A DNA stretch of 64,000 nt, taken from NCBI GenBank assembly GCA_036936605.1, contig JAUPFV010000003.1, positions 144,740,997 through 144,804,996 of the forward strand, given 5' to 3'. The notes beneath the pieces are model-generated. The model saw nothing but the letters and a program-made list of their open reading frames with translations. It searched no databases and was not told the DNA's origin. This document shows, in pieces, positions 59,556-64,000 of this stretch. Positions within the stretch are counted from its first letter, which is position 1. Every line of letters begins with the position of its first letter. The translations under genes were made by a program, and so were the position numbers. The DNA comes from Limnanthes douglasii subsp. nivea (taxonomy: Eukaryota > Streptophyta > Magnoliopsida > Brassicales > Limnanthaceae).

Positions 59556-61506
59556 CATATTATCTTTGTCTCTTGGTGATCGAGCACCACAATCACTAAC
59601 TTTATAAAATCAATTTAGCTCTGAATGAAAAGATTTAAGTTAAATATACATAAGAATTTATAGATGAATAGTTATATAGCAAGTACAAAACTGAAAGGTA
59701 ATTGATAAAAGTCAAACAATAAAAATGAATAGAAGCGAGCTATTAAAAGTGTTTAAATAATAATAAACATTATACACACAAATATGGAAATTTTCAAGTA
59801 TTTTTGTCGGCGAGAGACCAATCCTTGGATTAATCTAAATTCTTGGTAGTATAGTCATCAATATTTGATGAGCTGTTACCTTTTTTGATATTTGCGCCAT
59901 CTTGAAGAGCGCTAGTTTCTTAATAGATAATATCATTAGTATAAAAAGATGCCACAAGAGACGGATTTGAAAGATTTGTGGATCTAGAAGACATATCCTG
60001 ATTTTTTAGGAACGTGATTCAAATAGGATCTTATAAAGACCATTTTTGGCTTATTCCGATCAACTGTTTGTGTTAGATTTATTACTTGTTATTTTTTTAC
60101 AAGATTATTTCCATTGTCTAGAAGTATTTTAGCCGATTTTGCTATCATCGTTTTAGCGACGACAACATGATTCTGTCGGAAGCTTTTCATTTCATCTTGG
60201 AGTCTCTTATTTTATTTCTTAATTAAATTTAAATAATTTAAAGTTTGTTATTTTCTTGAGTTTTTGTTAACAAATTTTGTTCCATAATTACTTTATATCT
60301 TGATTATTTACTTTATTTTACTTTCGATTGGTCTAAAAGATTATATAGAGATAAAGTTTCTAGGTAATTTTTTTATTCTCTTTCTCCAAATTTAAGAGGT
60401 GGTATTACGTGGTCATTCAAAACTTTTATGTCGTTATGAGAAAACTGTATGTTCGCAGACATAATGATATTGAGTGAGGTATGAGAAAATTATGCAAAAA
60501 ATCTTAAAACTAATGAATTAATAATGAAAATATACATAAAGCAAGTCAATAAAATATTATACCTCCACTTGAATTTCAATTTAACATTGAAGAAGTTGTA
60601 TGTTAGAAATATTAGAAGAATAATGTTTCGAATTGTTAAGGATAAAATGTTCGACGAGTGACCAAGGATTTGAAGTCATTGAATCATCTGAAAACGTAGA
60701 TGTTTTTTATTTAAACTTAAATAATATAAAAAAGGATAAAATCACTATATAAAATAAAATTAATAATATTTACAATACTTCAAAGGTGTAAGAATAGTAT
60801 TGGAACCGACAAGAAATAAATTTATATTTGTTTTAAATAATATTAATAAAAGAGGTGAAAATGGTTTTAGTCTTCTTATTCTTAATACTTTGGTATCCTT
60901 TTAAAGAATCAAAAGGAGTAGTATAATTTTATTTTTCCGAAAGTTAATTAACAAATTTTCTAGATGTTGTTTCTAACGAAAAAACAATGAGTTTATTTTC
61001 TTCATTTTGATCATTAGTTCACGAGTACCATTGAGATTATTCTCCAAGAAGGTATATTAATATTTTCCAGATGTTGGTTAGTAAATTGTCCATATGTTGT
61101 TTCTAACGATAATAATGATGCTTAATTATTTGGCACAAAATTTATAATAGAAGCACATGCTTAAAGTGAAAGATAATAGTACGATAAGAAGAGGATGAGT
61201 TGATTGACAAGAATTTGAAAGTGGAGAAAGTGATACCAATAGAAGCAAAAACGATATGGAAGATAACAAAGGTTTCATATAGGAAAATATAGCAAATATT
61301 AACGGATTATATAAAGTATGACCAACGACTAAGATATTGGGACAAAATAGATAAAACTGAAATGTCAACATTTTATGGAAAGATAATAGTGTTTATTAGT
61401 GTTTATTAATTTATTTTTATAGAAAATATATAATTAAAATATATTTATAATCTTAAAATTTATACACAGTTAAAATGGATGATTAAAATATTATTTTATG
61501 AAGTTT

Positions 61507-61510
<4 letters not shown>

Positions 61511-61576
<66 letters not shown>
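61511..61576. repeat. (TA)33 microsatellite, copy B allele
   Basis: 66 bp of TA against 16 bp in copy A, which shows that the two copies are distinct sequences. Confidence 0.95.
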
Positions 61577-61577
<1 letters not shown>

Positions 61578-62129
61578 CCGACGTTACAATAAAAATATTT
61601 TCCAACTATTAAAGTTACTCATGAATAATGAGATACATTTTCTTTTTCAATAAAGAAAATATGGATGTTAGAAAAATATATATTACTAGATATTATTGAA
61701 TAAATTATGCTAACAATTAATATCAATGAATTTTACCTTTTTTCTTTTTAAAATTTTATTTTTGAAAGGTTAGAAAGAGTCCTGATAAGGTTATACGTCA
61801 GTCAGACATATTCTACTATTATTGGAAAGATAAATATTCATATTATAAGGTAAAACTCCAAATGGATATCGAGCATCGGTAATTTTTTACTAATCTAAGA
61901 ATGAATGATATTGAAGATAGTATAAAGCACCGGAAATTGAAAATAATGAAAATCAAAGCATCGTTAAAGATTTAAGATACTAGAATCTGGAAAAAAACAA
62001 AGTAATATCACTTGTTACGAACTATGCTCACCATTATATGACTCACAAGGAGTATAGTCTAGATTTGATGACCGAGTGAGTTAGAGGAACGAGCAAGTCA
62101 CTTTGATTCTCACTTAAGATAGTATCTAT

Positions 62130-64000
62130 AGAACTGGGAAAAAGAGGAAGAACACCAGAGTAGATTATAAATACGAGCATCCGATGTATTTAAGTCTACT
62201 ATTAAAAAGTATGTTCGTTAGAGGAAGGCGGCTTGTAGCAAAAAAATCAATTGCTCTTTTCATTTAGTTGGTAATTGGGTTAAAAGTGATGATAAGTGGT
62301 CTTTGAGTATCCTTTTTGGCAAGCACAACCATGAACTGATTGTGTATGTGCAAGGACATTTGTAATGGTCAAAGCTGAAAACAAAGGAAAAAGAACTTGT
62401 TGATGCGTTAAAGAAGGTCAATCCGAATAATGTGTCCAATAACCATCATATATACAATCACAGTCAAAGAACAAAATTGGCTGGAACTGGTGGTCGATCA
62501 CGAATGCAATTCTTGGTAGCAAAATTATAAATGCACAGATATAATGATGACTCAGATGTGACAACTGATTTATTTTTTGCAGACGCACTTAGTATTTATT
62601 TACAATAGACCTTTCCACAATTGTTAATCATGAATAGCACATCGACAAACAAAACATTTTGCATTGGCTTCACACTTATGGCGAAAGAAAAACAAGATAA
62701 CTACGAATGGTCATTGGGATGTTTGAAAACGGTTGTGGAAGAGAATGATGGTGAGTCATCTTGTGTTATAATCAAATACCGTGAACTTACTTTGATGAAT
62801 AACATAGAAAAGTTATTTATGAGTGCAAGTCACATGTTATGCAAATATCATATGAGAAAGAATGTAAGTTGGAAAACAAACAAATATATTTAAAGATGGC
62901 AATAATTTTAACATATTTTGGCCTATTACAATGACATCGTTTCACCGACCACCATTGACTGGATGAATGAGAGGCTGGCTAAGATACGGAAGATGTTCAA
63001 AGAACACGATAATGAGGTCGATTATGTCATACACTTATGGATTACACTATATAATTAGAGGTTTGTTCATACCTACACTAACAAAATTACGCATATTCAC
63101 AATCGTACGTCCAATCAGGTGGAAAGCTCGCACGCTAATTTAATAAAATGTACAGGGTCAAACCATTTGAATTTTGAAGACTTTTGGGAGAAAGTTTACG
63201 GTTTTCTAGTGCTGCAACTTTCGGTCATAAAACAATCGAAAGAGTTAAGAAAATGTAGCATATTAATAAATTTCAAGAGACCTTTTAAATTACCACGGGG
63301 ATATGTTACACTTATTGCTTTAACGATAGTATACAATAATTATCTTGATAAAATTGGAGGTGACAACTATTCATGTGATTCCATTGATTATACGACATAA
63401 GGTTTACAATGCACCCATGAGCTAGAGCGAACGCCTATGTACCGACCCGAATACATGTTTATTAACAAATCTATTATCTATAAAAATTCACACCGATTTT
63501 GGATCATTCCACTTTACTACTTTCCAAACCCCTCTAAAGGTAAAAGCCCGCGGTTTTATACCTGAACGCATCTTTGGTTGTGGTCACGGTCGTGTTTGCG
63601 GTAACAAAAACAAACATCGTGTTGATTATTGTACCACAATTCCATGCAAGAATACACCGAACAAGGATAATTAGAATACCGATAGTGCAAAAACTCCAAA
63701 GATGAGAACACCGGTCACGAGTTTCCAAATAACGGTTGGTACTTTTGGTAGCACCGCTACAACGGTTACCAGACAAGCCTATACTGATTCCAAAGAAAAA
63801 TCGTCTAAAACAAAACTGACGTAAGTAGCATGTAACAGTATAGGTACTCTGATTGCATCGAATAATATTAATGCAAAACCGTGAATTATAGTTAAACCAA
63901 TTATGATGAGGTTGACCAACGTATCAGATTCGAGGTATTCATATGAGATACCATAATTTACTTCTCCTTTCATAAAAAAAACTTACCAATATTAAGCCTG
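62130..64000 (+). pseudogene. MULE transposase relic, copy B, cut by the window end
   Basis: Same broken transposase as copy A (MULE core at 62621-62893, VESSHANL block at 63119-63400). It differs by one base at 63390, which changes one residue (C to Y). The OTU-like tail would lie beyond the window. Confidence 0.7.

Larger units (their letters stand above)
58541..64000. repeat. Large direct repeat, copy B
   Basis: Near-identical to 1-5410; differences are listed under copy A. Its start inside array unit 8 mirrors the window start, and it runs past the window end. Confidence 0.95.

Overview
The window is nuclear DNA of a flowering plant, most likely a eudicot. It is AT-rich and packed with plant retrotransposons and DNA transposons, and it carries one intact multi-exon gene, a jacalin-related lectin. 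No prokaryotic, organellar or viral gene set is visible, and I cannot name the species from sequence alone.

Layout. 1-5410 is repeated almost perfectly at 58541-64000, so the window spans one full period (about 58.5 kb) of a very recent direct duplication, or an assembly duplication. This block holds a decayed copia LTR edge and a Mutator-like (MULE) transposase relic of the FAR1 type with an OTU-like tail. 7.0-8.4 kb is a plant mobile domain relic on the minus strand. 8.8-11.0 kb is the remains of a Ty3/gypsy element: the pol tail on plus, a 49-bp minisatellite, and an antisense extra ORF on minus. 11.66-13.35 kb is the four-exon, three-domain jacalin lectin gene, with a TATA box and a poly(A) signal.

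13.8-22.8 kb is three LINE remnants on plus. 23.2-31.9 kb is a nest: a 1.67-kb hAT element with a perfect 8-bp target duplication and a full-length L1-type LINE on minus, both apparently inside an older small element. 32.5-34.0 kb is another small element holding a LINE tail and two SINEs in tandem. 34.0-35.2 kb is a copia 5' end whose LTR is split by a gypsy solo LTR. 37.3-46.0 kb is a complete but defective Ty3/gypsy insertion on minus. It has LTRs, a 5-bp target duplication, gag, protease, a deleted RT region, an integrase tail and a convergent antisense extra ORF. 46.5-47.5 kb holds Stowaway-like MITEs, 48.5-50.4 kb a BED-finger hAT relic, and 50.5-52.0 kb copia gag/protease/integrase debris, both on minus. 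52.06-58.65 kb is a tandem array of eight units of about 824 bp, part of it in a dimeric higher-order pattern. The duplicated block then starts again.

How it works together. Apart from the lectin gene, nothing looks like a working host pathway; nearly every other coding stretch is transposon-derived and broken. The most notable observations are the 58.5-kb repeat bounded by the 824-bp array, the alternating structure of that array, a gypsy family that keeps an antisense convergent ORF in two diverged copies, and a duplicated LTR-primer-site module at the 5' end of the intact gypsy insertion.
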